A stretch of 55,766 nt of DNA, taken from assembly GCA_029057985.1 (NCBI GenBank), contig JAIDYR010000114.1, forward strand, positions 1 through 55,766. The letters run 5' to 3'. Positions 1-8,239 of this stretch are shown in pieces. Source of the stretch: Muribaculaceae bacterium (GTDB taxonomy: Bacteria > Bacteroidota > Bacteroidia > Bacteroidales > Muribaculaceae). The translations under genes were made by a program, and so were the position numbers. The stretch's first letter is position 1. Every line of letters starts with the position of its first letter. The notes under the pieces are model-generated. The model saw nothing but the letters and a program-made list of their open reading frames with translations, had not been told where the DNA came from and ran no database searches.

Positions 1-75
1 ACCAAAATATGGGCGTTTTATCGTTGATATTCGATCAAAATGAAATTTTAACAGTTCTTAGTAAACGGGCTCTTA
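1..75 (+). repeat. Right end of a 188-bp MITE-like element, cut by window edge
   Basis: These 75 bases match, almost base for base, the right part of the element at 55167-55354 and the reverse complement of the one at 31949-32136. The copy ends in the same terminal motif (AGTAAACGGGCTCTTA). The left part lies outside the window. No coding potential is seen in it. Confidence 0.9.
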
Positions 76-303
76 ATGTTACAATTCAGCTGACACACAG
101 ATGCAGTCGCCACTTAGAAAAGAGTGAATATGGCATTTTTTACAAAAGATTCCCCGGTAGCTATTTATAACAAAATCTTTTTGCGTTAGATGAAAGTCTT
201 CTGACACAGCATAGGCAGTTATAAATGTACCAATCACAAGAATATCGATCAGACCAAATATCCATGATATCTGAAGGTAGCAGAGCGGAAGGTCAGCAAA
301 TAC
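76..303. other. Intergenic region without a convincing gene
   Basis: Between the repeat end and the promoter of the first gene there is no ORF with a standard start. On the minus strand a frame of roughly 75 codons without an ATG is open and has a hydrophobic stretch; it may be a gene remnant or chance. No tRNA or clear hairpin is seen. Confidence 0.4.
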
Positions 304-334
304 TTTGAGAGTTGACTAATTTTTATTAATTTTG
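304..334 (+). promoter_or_regulatory. Bacteroidota-type promoter of the PCMD gene
   Basis: A TTTG at 304-307 is followed after exactly 19 nt by TAATTTTG at 327-334, a perfect match to the TTTG / TAnnTTTG pattern of the Bacteroidota primary sigma factor. Transcription should begin near 341, which places the in-frame TTG at 332 upstream of the mRNA start and selects the ATG at 356 as start codon. Confidence 0.8.
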
Positions 335-355
335 CAGTCTGACAATTTTCGGTTT

Positions 356-1315
356 ATGAATAGATATTTACGCAGTTTTTTGATAATGTCGACCATTCTG
401 GTGAGTATGACTTCATCGGCTTTGCGCCTCGAACCTATCAAGTTCGGCGCGATGAATCAATGGTACACCCGCGAAATCTCCGAATCCGCCATAATCGGAG
501 GGGGCAAAAAGACTCTCTATGAAATCGCACCCTCCGGCAAAACTTCAGGCAATAAGGCCTATAAAAATCTGGGAGGCTCGCCTTGGGCCACATCCAATGT
601 CTACGCCAAAGTATCCGGAGTTGTCAAGGGGAGTTGCGCGGTCGAACCGGCTACTGTCAACGGGCTGAAGATGGCTAAGGTGCAGGCCAAGATGGAGCAC
701 GTCAAGGCTCTGGGGATCATCAATATGGATGTGATGGTGGCAGGCACTATATTCCTCGGCGAAATAATCGAACCCATCACTTCAACCAAGACTCCATTCG
801 GCAAGATGTCGATGGGCATGCCTTATACGAAGCGTCCGCAGGCCCTCGTATTCGATTATAAAGTCGACATGCCCAATACGAATACCCGCGTTAAGGCATC
901 CGGACTTGGCGCCAAGAAGACTCTTCAGGGTCGCGACCAGGCGGAAGTCTATGTTCTGCTCCAGAAGCGATGGGAGGATGCCAAAGGCAATCTTCACGCC
1001 CAGCGAGTCGGGACAGGGCGCGAACGCTATTCAAAATCAATCCCTCTGACAAAAGGACATCAACTGAAGATAAATTACGGCGACATAACCAAACAATCCT
1101 TCTATAAGCCCTGGATGGGATTGCTCAACGGATCGAAAGCATATTATGCAAAGAATTCGAAGGGTAAATTAGTGCCGGTGCAGGAAGAATCATGGGCGCC
1201 GGCCGATGCCGTACCAACCCACGTTCTGATCATGGCCTCCAGTTCCTGCGGCGAACCCTTCGTCGGCACTGAAGGAGTGACCCTCTATGTCTCCAACTTC
1301 GCCTTTGGCTTTTAA
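356..1315 (+). CDS. Secreted PCMD-domain (putative carbohydrate metabolism) protein
   Basis: A 319-aa exported protein. The N-terminus has a signal-peptide-like hydrophobic stretch (RYLRSFLIMSTILVSM then SSAL). The rest resembles the PCMD family (PF13201), beta-rich Bacteroidota surface proteins often found near glycan-use genes. Family-like motifs are PQALVFDYKVD in the middle, EVYVLLQKRW, a late SSSCGEPFVG and a closing TLYVSNF. The reaction or ligand is unknown, and carbohydrate binding is only a family-based guess. A frame extending upstream to a TTG at 332 is rejected because that codon lies inside the -7 box. The gene stands alone, with about 100 bp to dapB in the same direction. Confidence 0.75.
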   Translation: MNRYLRSFLIMSTILVSMTSSALRLEPIKFGAMNQWYTREISESAIIGGGKKTLYEIAPSGKTSGNKAYKNLGGSPWATSNVYAKVSGVVKGSCAVEPATVNGLKMAKVQAKMEHVKALGIINMDVMVAGTIFLGEIIEPITSTKTPFGKMSMGMPYTKRPQALVFDYKVDMPNTNTRVKASGLGAKKTLQGRDQAEVYVLLQKRWEDAKGNLHAQRVGTGRERYSKSIPLTKGHQLKINYGDITKQSFYKPWMGLLNGSKAYYAKNSKGKLVPVQEESWAPADAVPTHVLIMASSSCGEPFVGTEGVTLYVSNFAFGF

Positions 1316-1346
1316 CGCAATATAGAGCGGAGAGTTTCGCGAAGAT

Positions 1347-1403
1347 AATTTATCCCGAGATAATTTGTATCTTGGTTTCTCGGCGCTTGTGCCGGGATAA
1401 ATT
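1347..1403 (+). promoter_or_regulatory. dapB leader with overlapping inverted repeats
   Basis: AATTTATCCCG at 1347-1357 is the exact reverse complement of CGGGATAAATT at 1393-1403. A smaller pair, CCGAGA (1355-1360) and TCTCGG (1378-1383), uses three of the same bases (1355-1357), so the two stems cannot form together. The outer stem ends 15 nt before the dapB ATG. A regulatory role is inferred, not shown. Confidence 0.45.
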
Positions 1404-1418
1404 AATAAAATAACCAAA

Positions 1419-2144
1419 ATGAAAATAGCATTGATCGGCCATGGCAAAATGGGCCATATCATTGAAGAAATAGCCCGCTCCCGCGGCCACGAAATAGTCA
1501 AGATTATCGACGAGCATAATCTTCATGAACTCGCCTCGGAGGAGTTCCGGTCGGCTGACGTAGCCATAGAATTCACTCGGCCTGATTCTGCGGTAGATAA
1601 TATTCTGAAGTGTTTCGCAGCCGGAGTCCCGGTAGTCTGCGGCACTACGGGCTGGACCGACTCTCTGCCTGAGTTGCAGGATATGTGTGGCAAAGGCGAT
1701 GGAACTCTCCTATGGTCGTCGAATTTCTCCGTCGGAATGAATATATTTATGGCACTCAACCGCTATCTTACAAAGATCATGGCGAAATTCCCGGAGTATG
1801 CGCCTTCCCTTGACGAGACCCATCATATCCATAAACTCGATCATCCCTCAGGGACGGCTATCACATTGGCGGAAGACCTTCTGACCCTCTATCCCTCCAT
1901 GAAGGGCTGGGAAGAGACGGAAGAGAGCAGAGTCATTGAAGATGATCTGCTTCCCGTCACATCCCACCGCGAAGGGGAAGTGCCCGGCATACACTCGATC
2001 ACCTGGAATTCCGAAGCCGACGAAATCACTATCACCCATTTCGCCCATTCACGCGCCGGATTCGCTCTGGGTGCAGTCTTGGCTGCCGAATGGCTTCCCG
2101 GACATCAGGGATTCTTCACAATGAAAAATGTCCTTGATTTCTAA
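1419..2144 (+). CDS. dapB: 4-hydroxy-tetrahydrodipicolinate reductase
   Basis: DapB reduces the product of DapA with NAD(P)H in the diaminopimelate/lysine branch, which supplies peptidoglycan and lysine. The N-terminal Rossmann motif GHGKMG (residues 7-12) binds the nucleotide. The family signature ETHHIHKLDHPSGTA near the middle carries the catalytic His pair and substrate-binding residues. At 241 aa it is slightly short but complete. It is followed after only 11 nt by lepB in the same direction, so the two are probably co-transcribed. The 5' leader holds a notable inverted repeat (1347-1403). Confidence 0.96.
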   Translation: MKIALIGHGKMGHIIEEIARSRGHEIVKIIDEHNLHELASEEFRSADVAIEFTRPDSAVDNILKCFAAGVPVVCGTTGWTDSLPELQDMCGKGDGTLLWSSNFSVGMNIFMALNRYLTKIMAKFPEYAPSLDETHHIHKLDHPSGTAITLAEDLLTLYPSMKGWEETEESRVIEDDLLPVTSHREGEVPGIHSITWNSEADEITITHFAHSRAGFALGAVLAAEWLPGHQGFFTMKNVLDF

Positions 2145-2155
2145 CCCTGACAACA

Positions 2156-3649
2156 ATGGATAACAATAACAATATTCCTGCTGCCGAAAAAATAGAGCAG
2201 GAAAAACTTACATTTATTGAAGATTTCAAACGCCGTCTGCGCCAAACGAAGACTACGCGCTGGATTCGCTTCGCCGTAGTCTCGCTGCTCTTCTGCGGCT
2301 TCGTAGTCTGGATCGGTAATCCTTGGATTGCCATTGCATGGTTGCTGCTGCTCGATATTTATATCACGGCTTATATACCCTGGGGATGGTGGAAGAAGAC
2401 CAAAGGACCCGTCCGCGCTGTCATGGCCTGGGTCGACGCTATTATCTACGCACTGGTGCTCGTCTACCTGATCTTCGCTTTCATAGGCCAGAATTATAAA
2501 ATTCCATCGTCTTCTCTGGAAAAATCTTTGCTGGTAGGAGATTATCTATGGGTCAGCAAGGTACTCTACGGACCGAGAGTGCCCCAGACACCGCTCCATT
2601 TTCCTCTTGCCCAGCATACTATGCCGGTAGTCGGGGGCAAATCATACATCGAAAAACCTCAACTTGCATATCATCGGCTACCGGGTCTGCGCAGTATCGA
2701 ACGCGGGGATATCGTCGTCTTCAATTATCCGCAGGGAGATACTGTCCTCACGGCTCGGCCGAATGAGGATTATTACATGATCATCAATCAGATGCGCCAA
2801 GAGGGAATCGACAATCCTGCCGAATATATAGCGATGAATCCGGCGAAGTTCGGGAAAGTCATATATCGTCCTGTCGACCGCCGCGAGAACTATGTGAAGC
2901 GCTGCGTCGGTTTGCCCGGCGAATGGCTTGAGATTCGCAATGACACAATCTATATCAACGACAAAGCGATCGCGGACGCTGACAACGTCCAGTATAACTA
3001 TATCATTCCTGTCAAGGCTATCATTCCGGCCGAGCAATGGGAATCGATCGGTGTGCGACATGAGGATTGCGGCGATATTCCGCTTCAGTTGGAATATGTG
3101 CCTTTCCGCTTCTATGACGTGCCGCTGACTGCCGAGGCAAAGAAAATTGTCGAATCATGGCCGCAGGTCGATGGAAAACTTATCCGAGAGGCTGACAGCG
3201 GCTTATTTAATATAGGAGGAGTATATCCCTATAGGGAAGCCTACGCCTGGACCCGCAACAATATATCGAAATTCTGGATTCCGAAGCGTGGCGTGACACT
3301 GGAATTGACTCTCAACAACCTTCCCCTCTATCGCCGATGTGTGGAAGTCTACGAAGGAAATAAAGTAGAGGTAAAGAACGGCAAGATTCTTATCAACGGC
3401 GCCGACAATCCATATTATACTTTCAAATACGATTACTACTGGATGGAGGGCGACAATCGCGACCGCTCGCTTGACTCCCGCTACTGGGGATTCGTGCCGG
3501 AAGACCATATAGTGGGTTCTCCGATGGTAGTGCTGACTTCTTTTGACGAGGAGAAAGGTGTCTTCGATCCGAAGAAATACCGCTGGAACCGGACGCTTGC
3601 CAATCCGAACCCCGACAAATCCAAAGCAGCAGAAAAGAATTGGAAGTAA
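2156..3649 (+). CDS. lepB: Signal peptidase I
   Basis: This membrane protease removes signal peptides from exported proteins. Two hydrophobic segments (about residues 36-75 and 87-111) anchor it before the catalytic part. The motif IPSSSLEKSLLVGDY aligns with the usual signal peptidase box and puts the nucleophile at about Ser120. YVKRCVGLPGE carries the general-base Lys. The conserved C-terminal block is MEGDNRDRSLDSRYWGFV. At 497 aa it is much longer than enterobacterial LepB because of an insertion between the catalytic boxes, which is usual in Bacteroidota. The end overlaps the next gene by 10 nt. Confidence 0.96.
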   Translation: MDNNNNIPAAEKIEQEKLTFIEDFKRRLRQTKTTRWIRFAVVSLLFCGFVVWIGNPWIAIAWLLLLDIYITAYIPWGWWKKTKGPVRAVMAWVDAIIYALVLVYLIFAFIGQNYKIPSSSLEKSLLVGDYLWVSKVLYGPRVPQTPLHFPLAQHTMPVVGGKSYIEKPQLAYHRLPGLRSIERGDIVVFNYPQGDTVLTARPNEDYYMIINQMRQEGIDNPAEYIAMNPAKFGKVIYRPVDRRENYVKRCVGLPGEWLEIRNDTIYINDKAIADADNVQYNYIIPVKAIIPAEQWESIGVRHEDCGDIPLQLEYVPFRFYDVPLTAEAKKIVESWPQVDGKLIREADSGLFNIGGVYPYREAYAWTRNNISKFWIPKRGVTLELTLNNLPLYRRCVEVYEGNKVEVKNGKILINGADNPYYTFKYDYYWMEGDNRDRSLDSRYWGFVPEDHIVGSPMVVLTSFDEEKGVFDPKKYRWNRTLANPNPDKSKAAEKNWK

Positions 3650-4215
3650 TACCTTATTTTCCTTCTGTGGCCGATATGCGAAGCTGGCTCGCAGCTCGCC
3701 TTGAGGACCTGACTGACTCCGAAGCATGGCGCCGGGTCGCAACGGACAAGCGTCCGCGCGACCTGGCGCGCGCTATTGTGGGAGGCGCGCAGGGACAACC
3801 TCCTTTGCGTCTTTCAGTAGCTATAGAGGGAGGAAGTTCGAGAGTAAAGCGCGGCCATCCCGAAGAATGGCTCTTATCCGATCATGGACGTTGGCGACAG
3901 ATGCATCTCGGGGCATTGGATGCGGCCTACGGCTCCACTCCCTTCTTCCGATATTTTATTCCCGAGATAGAAGATGCTTTCAATTCAGTTAATGCCGGAG
4001 ATTCTTTCTCTCAATTTACTTCCCGGCTCTTCCATTCTACCATCGGGAAGATTATCGACCAAGACGTAATCGACTCTCTGAGACGACTGCGTAGCGAGCA
4101 GCGGGATTTCTATCAAAAGTTAACGGAAGAAAAAAAAGAGGAAGAGATTGACGATTTGGCATTTATTGACGTTATATTCAGAAAAGGCCCTGAAGCGATA
4201 TTTTCCATTACATAA
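3640..4215 (+). CDS. WbqC-family protein
   Basis: A 191-aa protein resembling the WbqC-like family (PF08889), whose members sit in surface-glycan loci. The family block is visible as RWRQMHLGALDAAYGSTPFFRYF at about residues 88-110, preceded by a PLRLSVAIEGGSS strand. The start is uncertain: the TTG at 3640 overlaps the lepB end by 10 nt, while in-frame GTG (3667) and ATG (3676) exist. The TTG is preferred because the first residues (VIPYFPSVADM) fit the family's N-terminus. The overlap suggests translational coupling to lepB. The biochemical role is unknown. Confidence 0.7.
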   Translation: MEVIPYFPSVADMRSWLAARLEDLTDSEAWRRVATDKRPRDLARAIVGGAQGQPPLRLSVAIEGGSSRVKRGHPEEWLLSDHGRWRQMHLGALDAAYGSTPFFRYFIPEIEDAFNSVNAGDSFSQFTSRLFHSTIGKIIDQDVIDSLRRLRSEQRDFYQKLTEEKKEEEIDDLAFIDVIFRKGPEAIFSIT

Positions 4216-4227
4216 TTTAATCCATCC

Positions 4228-4245
4228 CCCGCGTAGCGCGGGCTA
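4228..4245. repeat. Short GC-rich palindrome (CCCGCG-TAG-CGCGGG type)
   Basis: CCCGCGTAGCGCGGG in an otherwise AT-rich gap is a hairpin followed by CTATAATT. Related palindromes occur at 12404-12442, 15571-15609 and 15662-15700, so this is probably one member of an intergenic repeat family rather than a simple terminator. Confidence 0.6.
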
Positions 4246-4285
4246 TAATTATAATTTACGAACCTGCGAAACTTATATAATATTT

Positions 4286-4984
4286 ATGAGCAATATTGAC
4301 AAAATCATCAATCGGCTTCTGAACGTCGACAGCGGGCGCTATATGGCGCAACGCTGGCTGATCGGGTGCGCGATGATGATTGCTGCATTTTGCTCCTGGA
4401 CTCAGGCTGAGGCCGCTCAGCCTGCGGATGACGGGTCTGTCCCGACGCTGAAAATATCAGCTTATGAAGGATTCCAACGTATTGTAGACCAATATGGGGA
4501 TACGTGCAGATTGTATTTCATAAAGGAGATCGTCGTCTATCCTCCGCTAAAATTCAAGAATAAAAAGGATGAGGAGTTTTATTGGCGCACTGTCAGAGAT
4601 GTGCGCAAGACCCTCCCATTGGCCAAGCTCTGCTACTCGACACTCTGCGAGACCTACGAGTATATCCAGACAATCCCTGATAAAAAGAAGCGTGAAGCGC
4701 ATCTAAAGCAACTTGAGAAAGATATCTTCGAGCGCTACAAGCCTACCATAAAATCAATGACCAAGAATCAGGGTAAGATATTATTGAAACTGATCAATCG
4801 GGAGACAGATCAGAGTTCATACCATATCGTCAAGGCATTCTTAGGCACATTCCGGGCAGGATTCTGGCAGACCTTCGGCCGCTTTTTCGGCATGAACATG
4901 AAAGCCGGCTTCGATCCGGCCAAAAATAAAGAAGACGCCACCATCGACCGAATAGCGACCCTCATCGAGCAGGGCGCCCTTTAG
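4286..4984 (+). CDS. DUF4294-family exported protein
   Basis: A 232-aa protein of the Bacteroidota DUF4294 family (PF14127), function unknown. It has an N-terminal signal-like segment (LIGCAMMIAAFCSW, Ala-rich cleavage region) followed by a charged alpha/beta body with EFYWRTVRDVRKTLPLAKLC, a long Lys/Glu helix, and a conserved IVKAFLGTFRAGFWQTFGRFFGMNM block near the end. The ATG at 4286 is chosen rather than an upstream start at 4148, which would overlap the wbqC-like gene and add 46 atypical residues. It is followed 41 nt later by yidD. Confidence 0.75.
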   Translation: MSNIDKIINRLLNVDSGRYMAQRWLIGCAMMIAAFCSWTQAEAAQPADDGSVPTLKISAYEGFQRIVDQYGDTCRLYFIKEIVVYPPLKFKNKKDEEFYWRTVRDVRKTLPLAKLCYSTLCETYEYIQTIPDKKKREAHLKQLEKDIFERYKPTIKSMTKNQGKILLKLINRETDQSSYHIVKAFLGTFRAGFWQTFGRFFGMNMKAGFDPAKNKEDATIDRIATLIEQGAL

Positions 4985-5025
4985 AAATAGTCGGGCGACT
5001 AAGCGACTGCATATTTTAATAATTT

Positions 5026-5271
5026 ATGAAGATGGGATTGATTAAATTATTCAAGCATGGACTCACATGGATAATGGTGGGGCTGATAAGATTTTATCAA
5101 GGGGCGATTTCGCCGATGTTTCCGGCTGCCTGCAGGTATACTCCGACATGTTCGCAGTATGCCATAGAGGCCATTCGCCGGTATGGACCAATACGGGGAG
5201 GCTGGCTCTCTATTCGCAGAATCCTCCGCTGCCATCCATGGGGCGGAAGCGGCTACGACCCGGTCCCCTGA
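5026..5271 (+). CDS. yidD: Membrane protein insertion efficiency factor YidD
   Basis: An 81-aa YidD-family protein, thought to assist YidC-dependent membrane insertion. Diagnostic features are [25 protein letters not shown], with the spaced Cys residues, and the terminal [14 protein letters not shown]. YidD is often encoded beside rnpA. Here it is separate (rnpA lies at 27173-27694) and ends the lepB cluster. Its last 19 nt overlap the convergent gene that ends at 5253. A second in-frame ATG lies at 5032. Confidence 0.92.
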   Translation: MKMGLIKLFKHGLTWIMVGLIRFYQGAISPMFPAACRYTPTCSQYAIEAIRRYGPIRGGWLSIRRILRCHPWGGSGYDPVP

Positions 5272-6728
5272 ATTGCAATAGACTTCACTATCTGCCACTT
5301 ACCTTTTCTGTCACTTCCTACTCGTAGGATATATCCTTGCTCCTTTAAGGTTGCAATGATTCTTGACAAATAACTGCGTGATAATCCTGTTTTTTCTTGT
5401 AATTCCCCATATTTTATATGAGGGTTCATGGATATTATATTAAAAATATTTCTGTGTGTCTCACTAAAGGTCCACTCTATTTTTTCTGTCTCCTTTTCTG
5501 TCTCCTTTTCTGTCTCCTTTTCTGTCTCCTTTGGATTTGCATTCCACTCGATAACCTTAAATGCTGTGCCGAGAGTGAGATCAAATTCAGGCATCCCATT
5601 TCCATTGGCTATCAGATCATCTTCCACACGCTGGACTCCGCGACTGAAACGATTGACGAATCCAAGTACACGAAGCGACTCGGCTATCACTATGTTGCGA
5701 TAATCGTTTACATTAGGGAAGTTCTCCGGATTCGCTTTACCATATAGACTTCCATGGTTCTGAATCTCAATGCGGTCATCGTATTCATAAAACTGTATCG
5801 GCCCGTTTGAGTCGTATGTTCTATGGCAGATTGCATTCATCAGTAATTCTCTGGTAGCCCAATGAGGATAATCAACAACGCTCTCTTCCCTTAATACCGA
5901 TACCGGAACTGGACGTCGATTGGTGATGGTAGTATCAACGAAAGAGTCGAGTTGATACAGAACTTTCATTAAATTACCCGAGAACTTATATTCCCGGAGG
6001 ATCTCTCCGCCACGACTTATGCCGGCAAACCGAACATATTGTATATATGCACCGGGCAAGAAACGCTCAACATTTTTGCCAAACATGAGTATTCCGGCAT
6101 TTGTAGGACAATCGTAACGCGTATCGTAGAAGCCCAATGCTTGCATTTGATATTTAATATCTCGTTTATCTGCTTCTAACATTTCTTGTGGAATAGCCTT
6201 CGGAAGATAACCCACGCTGAAAAGTTGGGTATCAATATCTTCTATTGTGGCACGAAAACATGGAAGTGCATCGAAAGTCAAAGCCTGACTATTCCGACGT
6301 TCAAGCAGAATCTTCTCATCCTGTTCGTTAGCTACACCCTTGCGAGGACCGACCCGCACCCATATCTGACCTTTATATCTGATGGGTGGAAAATGCGATG
6401 GTTGTACTTCCACAACCGCTACTCGTCCTTCCTCAAGATCAGCATAATCCACTACCATTGATGGCTGGGGTTGAATATTTCCGTCTGTACGAATTGCTGA
6501 AAGATTTTTTAATAGCTGATCTGTAATCGGAATATTAAGGACTTTACCACTCTTATCCTCTGCACCGATAATAAGATATCCGGGTTTACCACTCCCTGGA
6601 AGGTCATTGGCAAATGCACAGATAGCCTGACCGAACTTATCAGTATCGTTTACTGAGCGAGTTCTTTCCGAACGATCGCTTTCAAGATCATCAAGTAAGG
6701 ATTGTATTAATTTGCTATCGAAAGGCAT
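5253..6728 (-). CDS. AlbA_2 (Schlafen-type) regulator with GHKL-like domain and winged helix
   Basis: A 491-aa member of the widespread putative transcriptional regulators with an N-terminal AlbA_2 domain (PF04326). Residues about 1-130 hold the AlbA_2 fold ([21 protein letters not shown]). A central ATP-binding-like segment reads [15 protein letters not shown] then [17 protein letters not shown]. The C-terminus ([22 protein letters not shown]) looks like a winged helix. Between them lies a low-complexity linker made of four Lys-Glu-Thr-Glu units encoded by a 12-bp tandem repeat (5482-5529). Roles proposed for the family include regulation and phage defence; none is shown here. Its 3' end overlaps yidD. 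Confidence 0.8.
   Translation of the reverse strand: MPFDSKLIQSLLDDLESDRSERTRSVNDTDKFGQAICAFANDLPGSGKPGYLIIGAEDKSGKVLNIPITDQLLKNLSAIRTDGNIQPQPSMVVDYADLEEGRVAVVEVQPSHFPPIRYKGQIWVRVGPRKGVANEQDEKILLERRNSQALTFDALPCFRATIEDIDTQLFSVGYLPKAIPQEMLEADKRDIKYQMQALGFYDTRYDCPTNAGILMFGKNVERFLPGAYIQYVRFAGISRGGEILREYKFSGNLMKVLYQLDSFVDTTITNRRPVPVSVLREESVVDYPHWATRELLMNAICHRTYDSNGPIQFYEYDDRIEIQNHGSLYGKANPENFPNVNDYRNIVIAESLRVLGFVNRFSRGVQRVEDDLIANGNGMPEFDLTLGTAFKVIEWNANPKETEKETEKETEKETEKIEWTFSETHRNIFNIISMNPHIKYGELQEKTGLSRSYLSRIIATLKEQGYILRVGSDRKGKWQIVKSIAIQGTGS
5482..5532. repeat. 12-bp in-frame tandem repeat (4 copies)
   Basis: Four perfect copies of TTTTCTGTCTCC (5482-5493, 5494-5505, 5506-5517, 5518-5529) plus a partial unit. 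They encode the KETE linker of the overlapping minus-strand gene. Because the unit is 12 bp, copy-number change alters linker length without a frameshift. Confidence 0.95.
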
Positions 6729-6748
6729 AATCAGATTTTAATTACAAT

Positions 6749-6781
6749 AGGCTGCATGACTTCGATATTGTCATGCAGCCT
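6749..6781. terminator. Perfect 12-bp stem hairpin, probable terminator of the oxidoreductase operon
   Basis: AGGCTGCATGAC (6749-6760) is exactly complementary to GTCATGCAGCCT (6770-6781) with a 9-nt loop. It lies between the 3' end of the minus-strand operon (6872) and the start of the next minus-strand gene (6728). The T-tract on the minus side is weak. A G-rich run (6797-6810) lies on its operon side. Confidence 0.6.
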
Positions 6782-6871
6782 GTTTAGGTATGGGTTAGGG
6801 AGGGGGGGGACCTCCGTTAACGGATTTTTCGGTTCTGATGAAATAAGGGTCGGAAAAAGGGATTCCGACTT

Positions 6872-7414
6872 TTACTTTTTCAGCAGGGAGCGACCTTTCT
6901 CGATTGCCTGCTCGTTGAGGGGAATGAGCTTGTGGTGGCGTTCGGGGAGGGATTTTTTAAGACCCTTGATGACGTTTTCCATCGGGAGCTTATAGCCCAT
7001 TGCTTCAAGAAGCGCACCCATCACGACCATATTGTAAGCCTTGGAGTTACCGATCTCCAGAGTCGCACCCATAGCGTCGATAGGGTAGATAGTGATATCT
7101 TCGCGAGTAGGATGATTATGGATACCGTTAGTATCGTAGATCAGAATACCGCCGGGCTTTACTTTCGGGGCAAACTTATCGAGACTCTGCTGGTTGAGAG
7201 CTATGACGTTATCGTAAGTATCAAGCACGGGCGACGAGATCTTTTCGTCAGAAAGGATGACAGTGACGTTAGCTGTGCCGCCACGCTGTTCGGGACCATA
7301 AGAAGGCATCCATGTAACCTCCTTGTCGTCCATAAGTCCTGAGTAAGCGAGGATCTTGCCCATCGAGAGCACACCCTGACCGCCGAAGCCGGCGATAATG
7401 ATTTCTTCTTTCAT
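6872..7414 (-). CDS. 2-oxoacid:ferredoxin oxidoreductase, gamma subunit
   Basis: A 180-aa gamma subunit of the 2-oxoacid:ferredoxin oxidoreductase family. The N-terminal IAGFGGQGVLSMGKILAYSG motif is typical of the gamma domain, followed by SYGPEQRGGTANVTV. It is the last gene of an operon reading ferredoxin, alpha, beta, gamma on the minus strand, with a 32-nt gap from beta. The complex decarboxylates a 2-oxoacid to acyl-CoA and CO2 while reducing ferredoxin. The exact substrate (2-oxoglutarate or branched-chain 2-oxoacid) cannot be read from this subunit. Confidence 0.9.
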   Translation of the reverse strand: MKEEIIIAGFGGQGVLSMGKILAYSGLMDDKEVTWMPSYGPEQRGGTANVTVILSDEKISSPVLDTYDNVIALNQQSLDKFAPKVKPGGILIYDTNGIHNHPTREDITIYPIDAMGATLEIGNSKAYNMVVMGALLEAMGYKLPMENVIKGLKKSLPERHHKLIPLNEQAIEKGRSLLKK

Positions 7415-7446
7415 ATCCGGTTATGAAATGTTTTAGAGGTTAAGGA

Positions 7447-8208
7447 TTAAAGATTCTTGAGGTCGCCGAGAGGATATTTCTCAAACATATTTTCGACCAT
7501 CCATTCGTTGGCCTTTTCGGGGCTCATCTTCCAGCCGGAGTTACATGTAGAGACGATTTCTACTACCGAAGTACCTTTCTTGGCGAGAGCATTCTCGAAA
7601 GCCTTCTTGAGGGCAGCCTTGGTCTTGCGGACATTACCGGGAGTATGGACTGACTGGCGGGTCACGTAGCAAGTGCCGTCAAGGATAGCCATGAGGTTAG
7701 TGATTTCCAGGGGATGACCGTTGAGGTCGACGCGACGTCCGTAAGGAGTTGTGGCAGTCTTCTGGCCTACGAGAGTAGTCGGAGCCATCTGGCCGCCTGT
7801 CATGCCGTAGATAGCATTGTTGACGAAGACCATGACGATGTTTTCACCGCGGTTGGCTGCATGGATAGATTCTGCAGTACCGATAGCCGACATATCGCCA
7901 TCGCCCTGATAAGTGAAGACTACGTCTTCGGGCCAGAGGCGGGAGATAGCAGTAGCTACGGCAGGCGCACGACCATGGGCGGCTTCCACCCAGTCTACGT
8001 CGATGTAATTGTAGGCGAATACGGCGCAACCTACGGGAGAGATGCCTACGGTCTTGTCAGTCAGACCCATTTCGGCGATGACCTCAGCCAGGAGTTTATG
8101 GATTACACCATGGCTGCAGCCCGGGCAATAGTGCATGTGGACTTCGTCGAGAAGCTCAGGCTTGGAATATACCTTGTTTTCCGGGCGGATAATATCGTTG
8201 ATATCCAT
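7447..8208 (-). CDS. 2-oxoacid:ferredoxin oxidoreductase, beta (TPP-binding) subunit
   Basis: A 253-aa thiamine-pyrophosphate subunit. It shows HYCPGCSHG near residue 28, and the TPP/Mg-binding run GDGDMSAIGTAESIHAANR continuing to NNAIYGMTGGQMAPTT. The four-subunit layout with a separate small ferredoxin matches the VorB/Kor type common in Bacteroidota. It sits 31 nt downstream of alpha and 32 nt upstream of gamma, so translation within one operon is likely. Confidence 0.93.
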   Translation of the reverse strand: MDINDIIRPENKVYSKPELLDEVHMHYCPGCSHGVIHKLLAEVIAEMGLTDKTVGISPVGCAVFAYNYIDVDWVEAAHGRAPAVATAISRLWPEDVVFTYQGDGDMSAIGTAESIHAANRGENIVMVFVNNAIYGMTGGQMAPTTLVGQKTATTPYGRRVDLNGHPLEITNLMAILDGTCYVTRQSVHTPGNVRKTKAALKKAFENALAKKGTSVVEIVSTCNSGWKMSPEKANEWMVENMFEKYPLGDLKNL

Positions 8209-8239
8209 TGATGTGATTCAGTTTTAGAGGTAAAGGGGA

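Noticed and set aside
80-310. Minus-strand open frame of roughly 75 codons with a hydrophobic stretch
   Set aside because: No ATG start and no recognisable family; it could be a gene remnant, but chance openness cannot be excluded.
332-355. TTG start for the PCMD gene at 332
   Set aside because: This codon lies inside the predicted -7 promoter box, so it would not be on the mRNA; the ATG at 356 starts directly before the signal peptide.
5482-5532. CRISPR-like array
   Set aside because: Units are 12 bp with no spacers and code for part of a protein. No CRISPR array or cas gene was found in the window.
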